Origin: Alteromonas sp. KUL42
GTDB taxonomy: Bacteria; Pseudomonadota; Gammaproteobacteria; Enterobacterales; Alteromonadaceae
Direction: 5' to 3'
DNA: 64,000 nucleotides
NCBI RefSeq assembly: GCF_006538325.1
Contig: NZ_BJKK01000005.1
Location: 1 to 64,000 of the forward strand
Shown: piece after piece, positions 9,625-19,454 of the stretch
Layout: each line of letters opens with the position of its first letter
Numbering within the stretch: the stretch's first letter is position 1
Translations under genes and position numbers: made by a program
The notes under the pieces: model-generated
Told to the model about the DNA's origin: nothing
What the model saw: only the letters and a program-made list of their open reading frames with translations
Databases searched by the model: none

Positions 9625-10430
9625 CTAAGTTGTACCTCTCCCGAGCCATTGCAACATCTACTTGTCGAGAGTAACTCTGAATAGGCTTTGAGCGCTGTGA
9701 AAATCTATCAAACATTTTTCTTAGTTTCTTCACCAAACTTACAGGCAACCTACTTGCTAAGCCAATAAATGCCGGATGACGCATCAATGCAGTGAGTAGT
9801 CTAATATTCTTCCTATTACTTGCATTGATTAATTCCGAATTTACTGGGTTATTTTTAAAATGGGGAGATACACCTAAAAAACACTCTATCTTTATAAGGG
9901 CATTATTCGCATTGTCCTGAATCTCTTTATAATCCAGTAACAAGATCCGATCACCAAAATGCTCAATTAGACTTTTTATCCTTTTTTTTATATCTCCATT
10001 TTGATAATTAAAAGGAAAGTTCAAACCATCTTCGTTCAAAACATATTGACCAGAAATAAAATCTTCAAATGTCATTTCGTTTTTTATCAAAAGTCATAAC
10101 CTGAGAATATAATGAATACAACCATTCACCAGGTTCTCTTACACAAAGAATAAACTTAGCTTGTTTATCTAATACCTTATCTATGTTTCCAATGACATCG
10201 ATTGTCTTGTCAACAAACCCTATAGTTTCTGTATCAACAACAACTTGTGCACTTTCCACTTTTGAGAAGTGGTCAAAAAACCAATCTGGTGAATACCTAT
10301 TGTAGTGCAAGCTAAAAAAGTTTGTTTTCCTTCTGTATGGCACATATATATCAGGGTGGCTGTCAAAGTGGTGATATAAAAAAGTAGTAGCCGCTCTAGG
10401 CATACCTAACAACAAAGCAATAGGCATCAT
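9569..10430 (-). pseudogene. Sulfotransferase family protein, split by a single-base frameshift
   Basis: Two overlapping frames form one sulfotransferase. The first (10430 to 10065) has the 5'-PAPS loop G-M-P-R-A-A-T-T-F-L (residues 9-18) and a 3'-phosphate-binding-like segment F-I-L-C-V-R-E-P. The second (from about 10090 to 9569) carries the C-terminal half with L-L-L-D-Y-K-E-I and F-L-G-V. Removing one A from the A6 run (T6 on the plus strand, 10080-10085) restores a 286-residue enzyme across S-Q-V-M-T-F-D-K-N-E-M-T-F. The family transfers sulfate from PAPS to hydroxyl or amino groups, here presumably on a glycan. It may be a sequence error rather than a dead gene. It starts 1 bp after the GH43-like gene. 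Confidence 0.75.
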
Positions 10431-10431
10431 T

Positions 10432-11334
10432 TCACACGTCCTGTATAGCTAACCCAATGCCTGATAAACCATAACGATTACCGTTGTACAGCATGTAGCG
10501 GCGCCCTTTGTGATCAAAAACACATGGATACTCAATGGTCTCACTATCCCAACCGCTGCTGGAAACACTTATACCAACTTGGTTATCCAAACGATTAAAA
10601 TCAACTTCTGATGGTGATTCGGCATAACCTATGCGGTAAGCATCTCCTCGATATGAATACCACATTTTGTATTTACCATCTTCTCGGACAACACAGGGCT
10701 TTGATATGGCATACTCGGAATCAGATTGAAAAGGTACAGAGATTTCACCACTTGGGTTCCAATTGACACCATCAGTTGAACTGGCATATTTAATTAAATG
10801 TGCCATTTCCTCTTGACTCTCGCCCCAACTCAGATTCGAACCGTACCACATGTGCCAGATGTCTGATGTCTTTATTACCCACGGATAGGAGATAGAAAAA
10901 GGGTCATGGTAATTTCGGTCAAGTACTGGGCTTAACTGCACCCTCTCAAAGTGTATTCCGTCTTTGCTCTTTGCAAGGCCTATGCTGTTTCTCCAAGGAA
11001 CGGTTACTCCGAGGTTCCACCCTAAGTAATACAGCCATAGTGTATCGTCTACTTGCAATATACACGATACTGAAACACCGGAATCATCAAAGCACCCTAT
11101 CCTTCCAGGCGTCAGAATTGGTTGCTTATGTACATAATCAATACTGAAGTTTTCTCCATCAAGCTGCATATCGAAAAAGCTAATGCTCGCACGATTATCA
11201 ATATCTCGACCACTGTAGAAAACTCTGAACTTATTTCCCTTCAAATACAAAATGACAGGATTCGCAGCATGAGTTATCAGCTGAGGGTGAATATTGTCAG
11301 TAACAAATAACCTGCCGAGCTTTTTCCATTTCAT
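10432..11334 (-). CDS. GH43-like five-bladed beta-propeller protein
   Basis: This encodes 300 residues with no signal peptide, so it is predicted cytoplasmic. Repeated blade motifs are visible: F-R-V-F-Y-S-G-R-D, L-W-L-Y-Y-L-G-W-N, W-H-M-W-Y-G-S, Y-K-M-W-Y-S-Y-R and R-Y-M-L-Y-N-G-N, each preceded by a polar turn. This is the pattern of the GH43/62/130-like propeller superfamily (arabinanase, sucrase and phosphorylase-like). Proteins of this type occur inside polysaccharide loci without proven activity. I cannot place catalytic carboxylates with certainty. It is packed between the acetyltransferase (3 bp) and the sulfotransferase (1 bp), so it is clearly co-transcribed. Confidence 0.7.
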   Translation of the reverse strand: MKWKKLGRLFVTDNIHPQLITHAANPVILYLKGNKFRVFYSGRDIDNRASISFFDMQLDGENFSIDYVHKQPILTPGRIGCFDDSGVSVSCILQVDDTLWLYYLGWNLGVTVPWRNSIGLAKSKDGIHFERVQLSPVLDRNYHDPFSISYPWVIKTSDIWHMWYGSNLSWGESQEEMAHLIKYASSTDGVNWNPSGEISVPFQSDSEYAISKPCVVREDGKYKMWYSYRGDAYRIGYAESPSEVDFNRLDNQVGISVSSSGWDSETIEYPCVFDHKGRRYMLYNGNRYGLSGIGLAIQDV

Positions 11335-11337
11335 GTT

Positions 11338-12006
11338 CTAGATACCATCAAGTTCAAAACTTTTTTTGTCTAGGGGCTTTGCGGGGGCACCGACATATAC
11401 TCCATATGCGGCAGTAGACTTGGTCAACAAAGCTCCAGCAGCGATAATATTATATTCCTCAACACATATGTGATCACGCAAGGTAGCATTCACCCCAATA
11501 AAACTATTCCGTTTTATATGACAGCCTCCCGATACTACAACGTGAGAACTTATAAATGCATTGTCTTCGATAATGCTATGGTGACCTATATGATTCCCGC
11601 TCCAAAGCGTGACGTTATTTCCAATACTTACGTAAGGTTGTATATTGTTGCTTTCTAAAATCAAACAATTCTCACCGCACTTAAAACCCGGCCAAGTGAT
11701 CGCTTTAGAACTTACATAACTAGTTAGGGAATATCCCTTTTGCTTTGCTGATTTGCATATCCCTTCTCTTAACTTATTCGTGTCGGAATAACCAACAGCT
11801 ACAAAGAAATCATATTCTTCAGGAGGGTAACGATGTTCAACATCGTCAAAATTCACAACTGGCTTACCATTCATTTTTTGTTTATTTTTATACTCTGAAT
11901 GCACAGTGTAAGCCGATACTTCATATAACGAATCAAACTCAAAAAGATAGCCTGCAATTTCTGCCTGCTCTGCAATACCGAATATAACGAGCTTTTTACT
12001 TTTCAT
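11338..12006 (-). CDS. NeuD/PglD-like sugar O/N-acyltransferase
   Basis: This encodes 222 residues. The N-terminal part starts K-K-L-V-I-F-G-I-A-E-Q-A-E-I-A (a PglD_N-type nucleotide-sugar binding fold). The C-terminal half is a left-handed parallel beta-helix of hexapeptide repeats with G-N-H-I-G-H-H-S-I-I, where the His pair is the likely catalytic base. Such enzymes acylate amino or hydroxyl groups of nucleotide sugars. The frame opens at 12051, but homologs start at the K-K-L-V-I-F-G strand, so ATG 12006 is chosen; it overlaps the upstream PhyH gene by 11 bp. Nearby WecE and PhyH suggest a 4-amino-4,6-dideoxyhexose as substrate (inference). Confidence 0.75.
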   Translation of the reverse strand: MKSKKLVIFGIAEQAEIAGYLFEFDSLYEVSAYTVHSEYKNKQKMNGKPVVNFDDVEHRYPPEEYDFFVAVGYSDTNKLREGICKSAKQKGYSLTSYVSSKAITWPGFKCGENCLILESNNIQPYVSIGNNVTLWSGNHIGHHSIIEDNAFISSHVVVSGGCHIKRNSFIGVNATLRDHICVEEYNIIAAGALLTKSTAAYGVYVGAPAKPLDKKSFELDGI

Positions 12007-12820
12007 TTTTTTGTTTTCTAAATATTCGACGTTCGCGAAACTCACTCTCATCCATCGCGATTGGAAATGTTTGACCCAATAATTGCCTATCGTACTCGTC
12101 TAGAATAAACTCACTAGGTACGACAATATCATGTTGATATTGAGGCCTGATAAAAGGTTTGCATAACTGGCTATTCAAGCCTTTTCGGGTATTTTTCGAG
12201 CGATTTAAACCTGCTCTGTGATATATCATTGAGTCAAACACTAATACATCTCCAGCCTGTGCGTTAATAGCTATTTTGTGTTTTTCAATAAATTTATCTG
12301 AGGGTAATTGGGATAATTTATGGCTATACGGCAATAACTCTGTTGCCCCCGTTTTTTCATCGAACTGATCAAGAACTAGTAGCATATTAATTGCTAAAGG
12401 TTCACTACTTATAAAATTTTGGTAGGGTATGTCACGATGCCATGAGGATTGATGATGTCTAATACCTCCTTTACTTATTACGGCATTTTGTAACATTAAA
12501 ATATGCGCTGTTCCTAACAACTCTTCTGTTATACTTTTCAGTCTTTTATGCCTGAGAATACCTAAAAAGATACTATCAAAGCGCGTCAAGCATCTTACTT
12601 GATCGACTTCATCTATATCTTCTAACACATCTCTACCAAAAAGCTTTTCTTGTTGCTGATATATATCTTCTAGCAAGTTACCAACTTTAGAAACAAAAGA
12701 TTGGTCAAATACTTTAACAACTTTGCTCCACCCATTTATCCTAACCTCTTCTGCAACAGCCTCAGCCTCGCTATTCACATGGTTGTAACTAAAGTTTCCA
12801 TAACTTTCAGTACTCATCAT
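11996..12820 (-). CDS. Phytanoyl-CoA dioxygenase (PhyH) family Fe(II)/2-oxoglutarate oxygenase
   Basis: This encodes 274 residues. The iron ligands are visible: H128-x-D130 in S-S-W-H-R-D-I-P-Y and the distal H201 in M-I-Y-H-R-A-G, with a later Arg in N-T-R-K-G suited to bind 2-oxoglutarate. The double-stranded beta-helix segment A-G-D-V-L-V-F-D precedes the distal His, as expected. The family hydroxylates diverse small molecules and lipids; in glycan loci its substrates are mostly unknown. It overlaps GT2 upstream (14 bp) and the acetyltransferase downstream (11 bp), so translation is probably coupled. A role in oxidising the sugar or acyl group being built is inferred from context only. Confidence 0.8.
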   Translation of the reverse strand: MMSTESYGNFSYNHVNSEAEAVAEEVRINGWSKVVKVFDQSFVSKVGNLLEDIYQQQEKLFGRDVLEDIDEVDQVRCLTRFDSIFLGILRHKRLKSITEELLGTAHILMLQNAVISKGGIRHHQSSWHRDIPYQNFISSEPLAINMLLVLDQFDEKTGATELLPYSHKLSQLPSDKFIEKHKIAINAQAGDVLVFDSMIYHRAGLNRSKNTRKGLNSQLCKPFIRPQYQHDIVVPSEFILDEYDRQLLGQTFPIAMDESEFRERRIFRKQKNEK

Positions 12821-13772
12821 TTGGCTCTCGTCTTTTTATGACTTCTCGAATATTGACATAGGGCCTTTGCTTAACCTCAATAAAAATTTTAGAAAGGTAA
12901 ATACCAATAGTCCCCACGCTCATTATTAATAAACCGCCGAGTAGCCATATTGAAACAATCAACGACGTCCATCCAGCTAAGCCTATGCCATGAAATATAT
13001 ATTCAAATAAGATATAGAAGATAGTAATGATAGAAACTGTTGTTATGAGTAGGCCCGAAACAAAGATAATCCAAAGAGGTTTTGAACTAGCTGATGTAAT
13101 TGTATTAACGAGTATTTGAAACTTTTTTCCGATAGTGTAACTAGTCTGTTGTTTGTGTCCCTTATGAACAGCAATTGCTTTACTTCTAAATCCACACAAT
13201 GCAATCAGGGTTGAAAAGTTGAGTTCTCTCTCTTCATATCTACATAACTCCTTAACAAACCTTCTTGTCATTAGCCTAACTGTAAGAAAATTCTCTGGAA
13301 TAGGGATATCAACTAAAGAGTTGACTGTTCTATAAAACAAAGTGCCGGATACTCGCTCAAAAAAACCGCCTTTTCGCTTTTTTTGGATTCCATAGACCAT
13401 GTCAAGATCAGAGTTTTCATCCAGAGAATTAGAAAATTGTAGTAGTAACTCTGGCGACTCTTCTAAATCACTATCAATTAAGAAAATTCGCTCACCTTTG
13501 CAATACGCTAACCCAACCATCATGGCTTTGTGGTGGCCAAAGTTTCGACTTAAATCTATAACTGTGACTCTCGGATCATAGTCTGCTATTACTTTGGCTT
13601 TTTCTAGTGAATCATCAGTAGCGCCGTCATTAACCAATATGATCTCAAAAGACTCAGTTAGCTTACTACAACAAGCAACTAATCTAGAATAGAACTCGTC
13701 TATATGATTAGAAGATTGATATAGAGTTGAGACTACTGACAATTTAGGGTTTGAATCTATTTCTTCTAACAT
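12807..13772 (-). CDS. Membrane-anchored family 2 glycosyltransferase (DPM1/GtrB-like)
   Basis: This encodes 321 residues. The GT2 GT-A fold shows L-S-V-V-S-T-L-Y, the nucleotide-binding V-N-D-G-A-T-D-D (about residues 47-54), R-N-F-G-H-H-K-A and a D-S-D metal motif (about 100-102). Two C-terminal hydrophobic helices (about residues 225-300) place it with GtrB/ArnC/CsbB-type enzymes, which put one sugar on undecaprenyl phosphate. I start at ATG 13772 (M-L-E-E-I-D); it overlaps the end of the WbqC gene. The WecE, WbqC and GT-C genes beside it suggest that it loads an amino sugar for transfer outside the membrane (inference). Confidence 0.85.
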   Translation of the reverse strand: MLEEIDSNPKLSVVSTLYQSSNHIDEFYSRLVACCSKLTESFEIILVNDGATDDSLEKAKVIADYDPRVTVIDLSRNFGHHKAMMVGLAYCKGERIFLIDSDLEESPELLLQFSNSLDENSDLDMVYGIQKKRKGGFFERVSGTLFYRTVNSLVDIPIPENFLTVRLMTRRFVKELCRYEERELNFSTLIALCGFRSKAIAVHKGHKQQTSYTIGKKFQILVNTITSASSKPLWIIFVSGLLITTVSIITIFYILFEYIFHGIGLAGWTSLIVSIWLLGGLLIMSVGTIGIYLSKIFIEVKQRPYVNIREVIKRREPNDEY

Positions 13773-14459
13773 ATTCAATACTTTTAGGGCCACAGTTAAA
13801 AATCAAATCAAGAATAGTCACTCCGTGTTCAAAATTCCCATGAAGTTGCCTATATTTGGGGTAGCCATCATATTCCATCCATTCTACACCTATACCTTTT
13901 TCTTCAAACAGCTTCGGGTCAAGGTAACTTTTAGCAGCTGGGCCAGACAAATAACAACTAGCATTCGTATCACAACATAATTGTAATAACCTCTCGGTTC
14001 GACCATCGACCAATTCAAACTCATTTGAACTAGATATTTTTGTTTTATTTCTAGAAGCTGGCAAATTCGCAATATAAACAATTTATTTATATCACTGAGA
14101 TACATTAAGTCTGAGGCTTCTTCATAGCACTTTTTAAAAAATGGAGCATATATACTAAAAAACTCTGTAGTACTATAAGTGCTGACTAATATCTGCCAAT
14201 GACGCCTCGCCCAATCTTGACTGACAACCTTAGTTTCACGAATGGTTTGATGATACTTACCTTTAACTTCAACCGAAATGGTTAACCACTTTAATCCGTT
14301 GTTAGATTTAATTTTGTTTCGATTACGCCAATCCCGTCGAGTGTACTGAACATCATCGTAAAGAATAAATTCATCACAATAGTCTATGAGGTTAAAGTAA
14401 CCTTTCCACGGAATATAATTTGATTGTAATATCCCAACTTTTTTCCCTTTATTTAACAT
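13744..14459 (-). pseudogene. WbqC-like family protein, split by a single-base frameshift
   Basis: The first frame (14459 onward) starts with the WbqC hallmark I-L-Q-S-N-Y-I-P-W-K-G-Y-F-N-L-I and Y-D-D-V-Q-Y-T-R-R-D-W-R-N-R-N. The second frame (ending 13744) carries the C-terminal part S-S-S-N-E-F followed by S-G-P-A-A-K-S-Y-L and G-V-T-I-L-D-L-I-F-N-C-G. Adding one A in the A5 or A4 run at 14037-14046 joins them through L-E-I-K-Q/T-K-I-S-S-S, giving 238 residues, the usual family length. WbqC proteins accompany O-antigen amino-sugar genes; their biochemical role is not well defined. Frameshift may be a sequence error. Confidence 0.8.
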
Positions 14460-14550
14460 GCAATAGTCTTAGAAAGTTAAAATTGATTGTAAGATTTCTG
14501 TTTCAGAGCAACGCTAACTTTAATTTACGTATTCAATAAAAAATTAATTT

Positions 14551-15699
14551 TTACCATTTAGACTCTAAAACTACACTTACGACTTTTTCTTGCTCTGCTA
14601 AGCTAATATCAGTGTAGAATGGCAATCTGATAATACGATTACTGATATCCTCTGCTACCGAACATGAATTACTATTGGTAGAAAATTTTCTTCCCATTTC
14701 AGAGCGATTTAGGGGTAAGTAATGAAAAACAGCGTTAACCCCTTTGCTATTCCATTCATTCAACAAGCTATCTCTAATTTCTACATCCGGCACTAATAAA
14801 TAAAACATGTGAAACGGTTGGTAAGCTTCATCAGGCACAAAAGGGAGCTTTACGTTATTATTAGACGCCCAATATTCAAGTTTTTCATAATAGAGATTCC
14901 ATGCTTTCTCTCTAGAATTTTGGATTTTTTTTGCCCTTTTTAATTGGGCACACAACATTGATGCCAGCAGGTCAGCTAAAATATAACTAGACCCTTTATC
15001 TACCCAACTATACTTATCTACTTGTCCTCTAAAAAAGCGCTTTCGATTCGTGCCTTTTTCTAGAATAATTTCTGCTCGTTCATAAAACTTTTTTTCATTA
15101 ATGATTAGCGCACCACCTTCCCCACAAGTAATATTCTTTGTTTCATGAAAACTCTGAGTGGCAAGATGTCCTATTGTCCCTAAAGACTTATTTTTGTATT
15201 TTCCAAATAAACCATGCGCGTTATCTTCGATAACGATTAAATCATATGAGTTTGCTAGATCCATTATTTTGTCCATATCACAAGAAATTCCAGCGTAATG
15301 AACAGGAACAATAGCTCTTGTATTCGGTGTAATTAAGTTCTCTAACAAGCTTTCATCAAGGTTCAATGTATCAGGTCGACAGTCAGCAAAAATTACATTA
15401 GCCCCGTGCATTACAAATGCCAAAGCTGTGGAAGGAAAGGTAAAAGCCGGAACAATTACTTCATCACCCGGTTGTAGGTTCAATAAAATTGCAGCAACCT
15501 CTAAAGCGTGTGTGCAGGAAGTTGTCAATAACACTTCACAGTTTCCACCCAATTCCTTCTTTAAAAGGCTTTGCGCTAATCTAGTAAAGTAGCCGCCACC
15601 ACTTAATTCTCTGCTAGCTATAGACTGTTCTATATGCAATAGCTCATCAGAACTCATCGATGGCCTATTGAATGGAACTTTTTCCACAGAAATACTCAT
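14551..15699 (-). CDS. wecE: dTDP-4-amino-4,6-dideoxyhexose transaminase (WecE/RffA type)
   Basis: This encodes 382 residues, nearly the length of E. coli WecE. Shared signatures include F-N-R-P at the start, L-S-G-G-G-Y-F-T-R, L-L-T-T-S-C-T-H-A-L-E, P-V-H-Y-A-G-I-S-C-D-M-D and the PLP lysine K188 in S-F-H-E-T-K-N, followed by E-K-G-T-N-R-x-x-F-F-R-G-Q-V-D-K-Y-S-W. WecE converts dTDP-4-keto-6-deoxyglucose to dTDP-4-amino-4,6-dideoxygalactose using glutamate. The loop is E-D-N-A-H rather than E-D-A-A-Q. dTDP-glucose synthesis genes (rmlA, rmlB) are not in the window and must be elsewhere. Downstream acyltransferase and GT2 genes probably use its product. Confidence 0.85.
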   Translation of the reverse strand: MSISVEKVPFNRPSMSSDELLHIEQSIASRELSGGGYFTRLAQSLLKKELGGNCEVLLTTSCTHALEVAAILLNLQPGDEVIVPAFTFPSTALAFVMHGANVIFADCRPDTLNLDESLLENLITPNTRAIVPVHYAGISCDMDKIMDLANSYDLIVIEDNAHGLFGKYKNKSLGTIGHLATQSFHETKNITCGEGGALIINEKKFYERAEIILEKGTNRKRFFRGQVDKYSWVDKGSSYILADLLASMLCAQLKRAKKIQNSREKAWNLYYEKLEYWASNNNVKLPFVPDEAYQPFHMFYLLVPDVEIRDSLLNEWNSKGVNAVFHYLPLNRSEMGRKFSTNSNSCSVAEDISNRIIRLPFYTDISLAEQEKVVSVVLESKW

Positions 15700-15730
15700 T
15701 ATTGTAAACTATAACCTTTAATTTAATGGC

Positions 15731-17565
15731 CTATCTGATGATCGGGCGCCATAGTAACTGCTTTTCTCCGCGATAGTCTAAGTTCAACTCACCGACCAAT
15801 TCAAAATCTTCTGAAAAGTCAACTCCCCCAACTTCTAGCACAGATGTAGGGATAGATCGCGAGCCACTTGGTGCAGTCAGAATCCAAGACTGTTTAATAG
15901 TCTCTATATCTATTTGCTCAAATAACCATCTAGCAGCAGACTCCGAACCTGAATAACCTCCTAACAACCAAGCCTTTTTCACTGGCATACCATTAAGAAT
16001 AAACGCTGCAAGTGGTGTCCCACCAGTCATATCAATAAAAGTTGTTTGCTCTCGCCATCCATTGTTAAGTGCCAACGCCTTCAAATTTTCTATATATGTG
16101 GCTCTAGGTTTACTAACTTTCAAAATAGATTCGTTGCCTATAAAAGTAATTTTATATGTCTGATCAGACAATGGTGAACCAAGACGGTAAGGAACGTTGT
16201 ATGCACCTTTTAATACTGAAAACGAGCTACAAATGACCATGAATGAAACGACAATGGAAAACAATTTTACTTTTTGTTCGACTCTAAGCTGTATGAAGCT
16301 AAAACAGCAGCTAATCCCCATAAAACATATGCACCGCTACTTTGTCGCATTAAACCATTTGAAGAGCCGAACCCATATGCCAGAGAACACAGAGCAAATG
16401 AGGCTATTAGTGCTATAAAATGCTTAGAGGTCGAGCTTAGTTTGAATGAAATTGCTTTTCGAGGTGCACTCACCAGTGCAGATAGACAAATTACGGACAA
16501 GATAGATACGCCACCAAGCGCAACCTTTGTTCCTTCATATCGACCGCCTTGCCAGTGATGTAAAGTATTTAAGTCCCACCACGCGATCATGGTCGCCCAA
16601 AGTAACAAAGCAAGGTTTAAACACCCCAAATACCTATCGAAGCGCGTTGTGAAAAAGTTGTGAAAAATATTGATTAACCCCAGAACTAAAATTACATAAA
16701 TTGAATGACTCAGGTTTTCAAACAAGAAGATTGGAATATGGATAATATCCTTCGCAGCGTTTGCTAATACTGTAATAAGCTTAATAGACCCACTTAATTT
16801 ATTGGCGTATTCAGTTGCTTTATGCATGTTAGTAATGAAGCTAAATAGCCCATTCTCAAAAAAGTAGGCATGTGAAAGCATAATGACAGACACAAAAAGA
16901 GCTAAATGTAACAATATTCTCCAACAGTCTTTTCGCAAAGTTGAAAAGTAAATCCACAGAAATACATTCGCTCCCAATATTACTGCCGTTGTTGGCTTTG
17001 TGATAAATGCTATAGTCAAAACTAAGCCAAGCAAAAATAAGAAAAATAACTCATATTTATAAGCTCCCTTTCTTTTCGTTGCGCAAACTAACTGAAGCGT
17101 TATCCCAATTGAACATAAGCAACAAACCAAAATTAGCCAATTATATGAAGGAGAAGGTAGCCACGCATAGTAATAAACCAGTGCAGATGAACACGCCGCC
17201 GATAGCCATAATGCCCTCTCGAGTCGAGAGACCTTCACAGTTGTAAAGCATTGAATATACTTAATGGTAGAAGTGACTAAAAATATAGCAGATAGCGCTA
17301 AACTCACTACACCAAACGCTCTGAATAGGCTAATGTTTTGATTCACCATTGCCCATACGATGCCTGTGTAGTGATGAAAGTGACTTGTAGTTAAAAAATC
17401 AATTTCACTATGATTAACACTAACTAAGTAAAGGCCTTCATCGGTAACGTCAAGTCCCCTATCTAAGTTTAGTAACATCAATACATAGACGCTTAATGTT
17501 GCTAGCAATGCGGAGAAAGTAAGGATGCTTTGCCAATATGGGAACGCTATTTTTTTTATTGTCAT
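15731..17565 (-). pseudogene. Polytopic GT-C-like glycosyltransferase, apparently frameshifted
   Basis: The first frame (17565 to 16267) has about eleven hydrophobic segments and an early loop D-R-G-L-D-V-T-D-E-G-L-Y, whose D-E-G resembles the acidic first-loop motif of GT-C glycosyltransferases. The second frame (down to 15731) starts with one more membrane segment and a soluble domain of about 150 residues. Adding one A to the A5 run (T5 on plus, 16271-16275) fuses them through E-S-N-K-K-V-K-L-F-S-I-V-V into 611 residues, a normal GT-C layout with a C-terminal periplasmic domain. Two separate proteins are possible but less likely. It may transfer the sugar loaded by the GT2 at 12807-13772 (inference). 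Confidence 0.65.
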
Positions 17566-17843
17566 ACTGCTGCACTAGTTAAGAATACCAAGGCATAATA
17601 ACATTGCTTTCAACTGTTTTTAACTTCGAGCGCAATTGGAGGCTAAACTAACGACTTGACTTGAGATAAAATTCAATAAGTGCAGAAATATTCCTAATAA
17701 GTTTTTTTGTATACTTATCTTATTTAATTCTGGTCTACCAAGCTATCAATGCTCGTCCCTTTCTAGTGTGTTTAGTAAAAGAAATTGTTAGTATTTAGTG
17801 CTCGATGATTTAGTTATATTTGATTAATTGATTTTACAAACCA
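17566..17843. other. Intergenic region between divergent genes
   Basis: This is 278 bp of A/T-rich DNA separating the minus-strand GT-C gene from the plus-strand orphan gene. It must hold start signals for both directions. I could not identify a convincing -35/-10 pair, RNA gene or repeat in it. Confidence 0.5.
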
Positions 17844-18293
17844 ATGAATAAACAATTTGTTATTTTTCTATCTCTTTTTATAATAGTTGCATATACGTTT
17901 TGGGGCGCAGACAGACCCTTTGCAGAGGCTCGTGTAGAAGGCATTCTCCATGAAAAACTCCCTGAATCTCCTACAGTTACACTTGCCTCAGAAGCAGTAT
18001 ATAACCCTTTGAATAGCGGGGGTTCACTAGAATTTAAAACAAGTGACAGTAACAATCCACGAGATAAAGCATCATATGAGTTTGCCGATATCAACGCAGA
18101 TTATTGGATAGTTGTTGGCGACAATATGCAGTCGATGAGAATCAAACGCATAGATAAGAGTGTTCCTTATGCCAGTTGGCCCTACAGTAATAATTTCGCT
18201 GTTCTCTATGGTAGTGGCGATGTAGCAAAACAATTTAATGAGAAATTTCCAATCGGAACTATTCTAACTTTGAAAGCTGAAACAAATACCTAG
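17844..18293 (+). CDS. Membrane-anchored or exported protein of unknown function
   Basis: This encodes 149 residues with an N-terminal hydrophobic segment (F-V-I-F-L-S-L-F-I-I-V-A-Y) after M-N-K-Q, acting as signal peptide or anchor. The rest has a W-I-V-V-G-D-N-M-Q-S-M-R-I motif near residue 87 and no cysteines. No obvious ribosome binding site precedes the ATG. It stands alone on the plus strand between two minus-strand glycan blocks, with its stop 16 bp from the convergent GT4 gene. It might be a leftover of a neighbouring locus or a regulator of surface assembly; nothing in the sequence decides. Confidence 0.6.
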   Translation: MNKQFVIFLSLFIIVAYTFWGADRPFAEARVEGILHEKLPESPTVTLASEAVYNPLNSGGSLEFKTSDSNNPRDKASYEFADINADYWIVVGDNMQSMRIKRIDKSVPYASWPYSNNFAVLYGSGDVAKQFNEKFPIGTILTLKAETNT

Positions 18294-18309
18294 AGCACAA
18301 CTTTTTATA

Positions 18310-19452
18310 CTATGTCGACGTCGCATCAACCTTGCTAGCAGTATCCTGCAATTGTTCTTTTGAACAATCTAAAAGCGCATCTATAGATTGATGAAAACGC
18401 TTTGCAGAGAACTTATCGGCTTGCTTTTCACAATCTTCTCGCATTGAAGCTGCAGTATCCTTAGAAAGATAATTAACGGCATTTATGATATCTTCATTTG
18501 TGGGATCTGAAGGGCACAAAACTCCCGTTTTATTTTCTACTATTGTTTCTAATATCCCACCTTCAGCAACACCTATCACAGGCTTACCTGCGGCCATTGA
18601 TTCGACGGGAGACATACCGAAATCCTCATTCATCGGCAAATAAATACTAGCAGTGCATCTTCCCATAAGATCTATCAGAGTTGATTGATCGCACCAGCCT
18701 GTAAAATGAATGTTTTTGGCTCCCTTTGCGAGAGTTTTAAGCCTTTCCAGTTGCGAACCTCCAGACGCTATAATTAAGTTTTTTTGGGGCATTTTAAGAA
18801 AAGCTTCAACAATTAGATCAACTCGCTTGTACGGCTCCAACCTAGCGGTAGATAGATAAAAATCCTCTTGTCCCATCCACTTAAATTTATTGGTATCACA
18901 TGGAGGATAAATAACTATGGATTTAATCCCAAGATAATGTTTTAGGCGTTCTTGTACATTACGTGAATTTGCTATGACCAAATCCATTTTACCAATAGCC
19001 TTTTCATATTGTGGCTGAAACCATGCTATCAGACATTTAAGTAGTATTTTTTGCCACAGTGGCGCTGTCGACAGGTAGTGTGCTTTAAGATCGTAAACAA
19101 ATCTCGGAGGCGTATGACAATATAAAATGTTAACTTTGCCAATGTGATTGTGCACTGCAAGCGGAGTATTCGAGCCGGAAAACACTACTTTTTCGTAGCG
19201 ATTAATAAAACCTGTTTTGTACTTAAATAACCAGCTAGTTTTGATGGTTTGCCAACCGAGTATACGGGTGGATTTACCCAAAGATATTAGCTTTTCAGCT
19301 TCTAAAGGCGCTTCTGGGAAATTATCAGAATTGATAAACCCCACAGATAAGTCCATGTCTTCTCTACTTTTGACCAATTGTAATGACACCGCCTCAGCCC
19401 CGCCATTAACAAACAAGAAGTCATACATCAGCAAATGTTGCCTTAAGGCCAT
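18310..19452 (-). CDS. Family 4 glycosyltransferase
   Basis: This encodes 380 residues with the GT-B fold. The N-terminal loop F-V-N-G-G-A-E (about residues 14-20) is the acceptor-side G-G-A-E motif. The C-terminal domain shows L-S-T-A-R-L-E-P-Y-K-R-V-D, followed by E-D-F-G-M-S-P-V-E-S (E-x7-E catalytic signature) and A-A-G-K-P-V-I-G. No signal peptide or membrane span is seen, so it acts at the cytoplasmic face on the lipid-linked repeat unit. It closely resembles the next gene upstream in length and motif order, suggesting tandem duplication. Sugar donor cannot be read from sequence. Confidence 0.9.
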   Translation of the reverse strand: MALRQHLLMYDFLFVNGGAEAVSLQLVKSREDMDLSVGFINSDNFPEAPLEAEKLISLGKSTRILGWQTIKTSWLFKYKTGFINRYEKVVFSGSNTPLAVHNHIGKVNILYCHTPPRFVYDLKAHYLSTAPLWQKILLKCLIAWFQPQYEKAIGKMDLVIANSRNVQERLKHYLGIKSIVIYPPCDTNKFKWMGQEDFYLSTARLEPYKRVDLIVEAFLKMPQKNLIIASGGSQLERLKTLAKGAKNIHFTGWCDQSTLIDLMGRCTASIYLPMNEDFGMSPVESMAAGKPVIGVAEGGILETIVENKTGVLCPSDPTNEDIINAVNYLSKDTAASMREDCEKQADKFSAKRFHQSIDALLDCSKEQLQDTASKVDATST

Positions 19453-19454
19453 TC

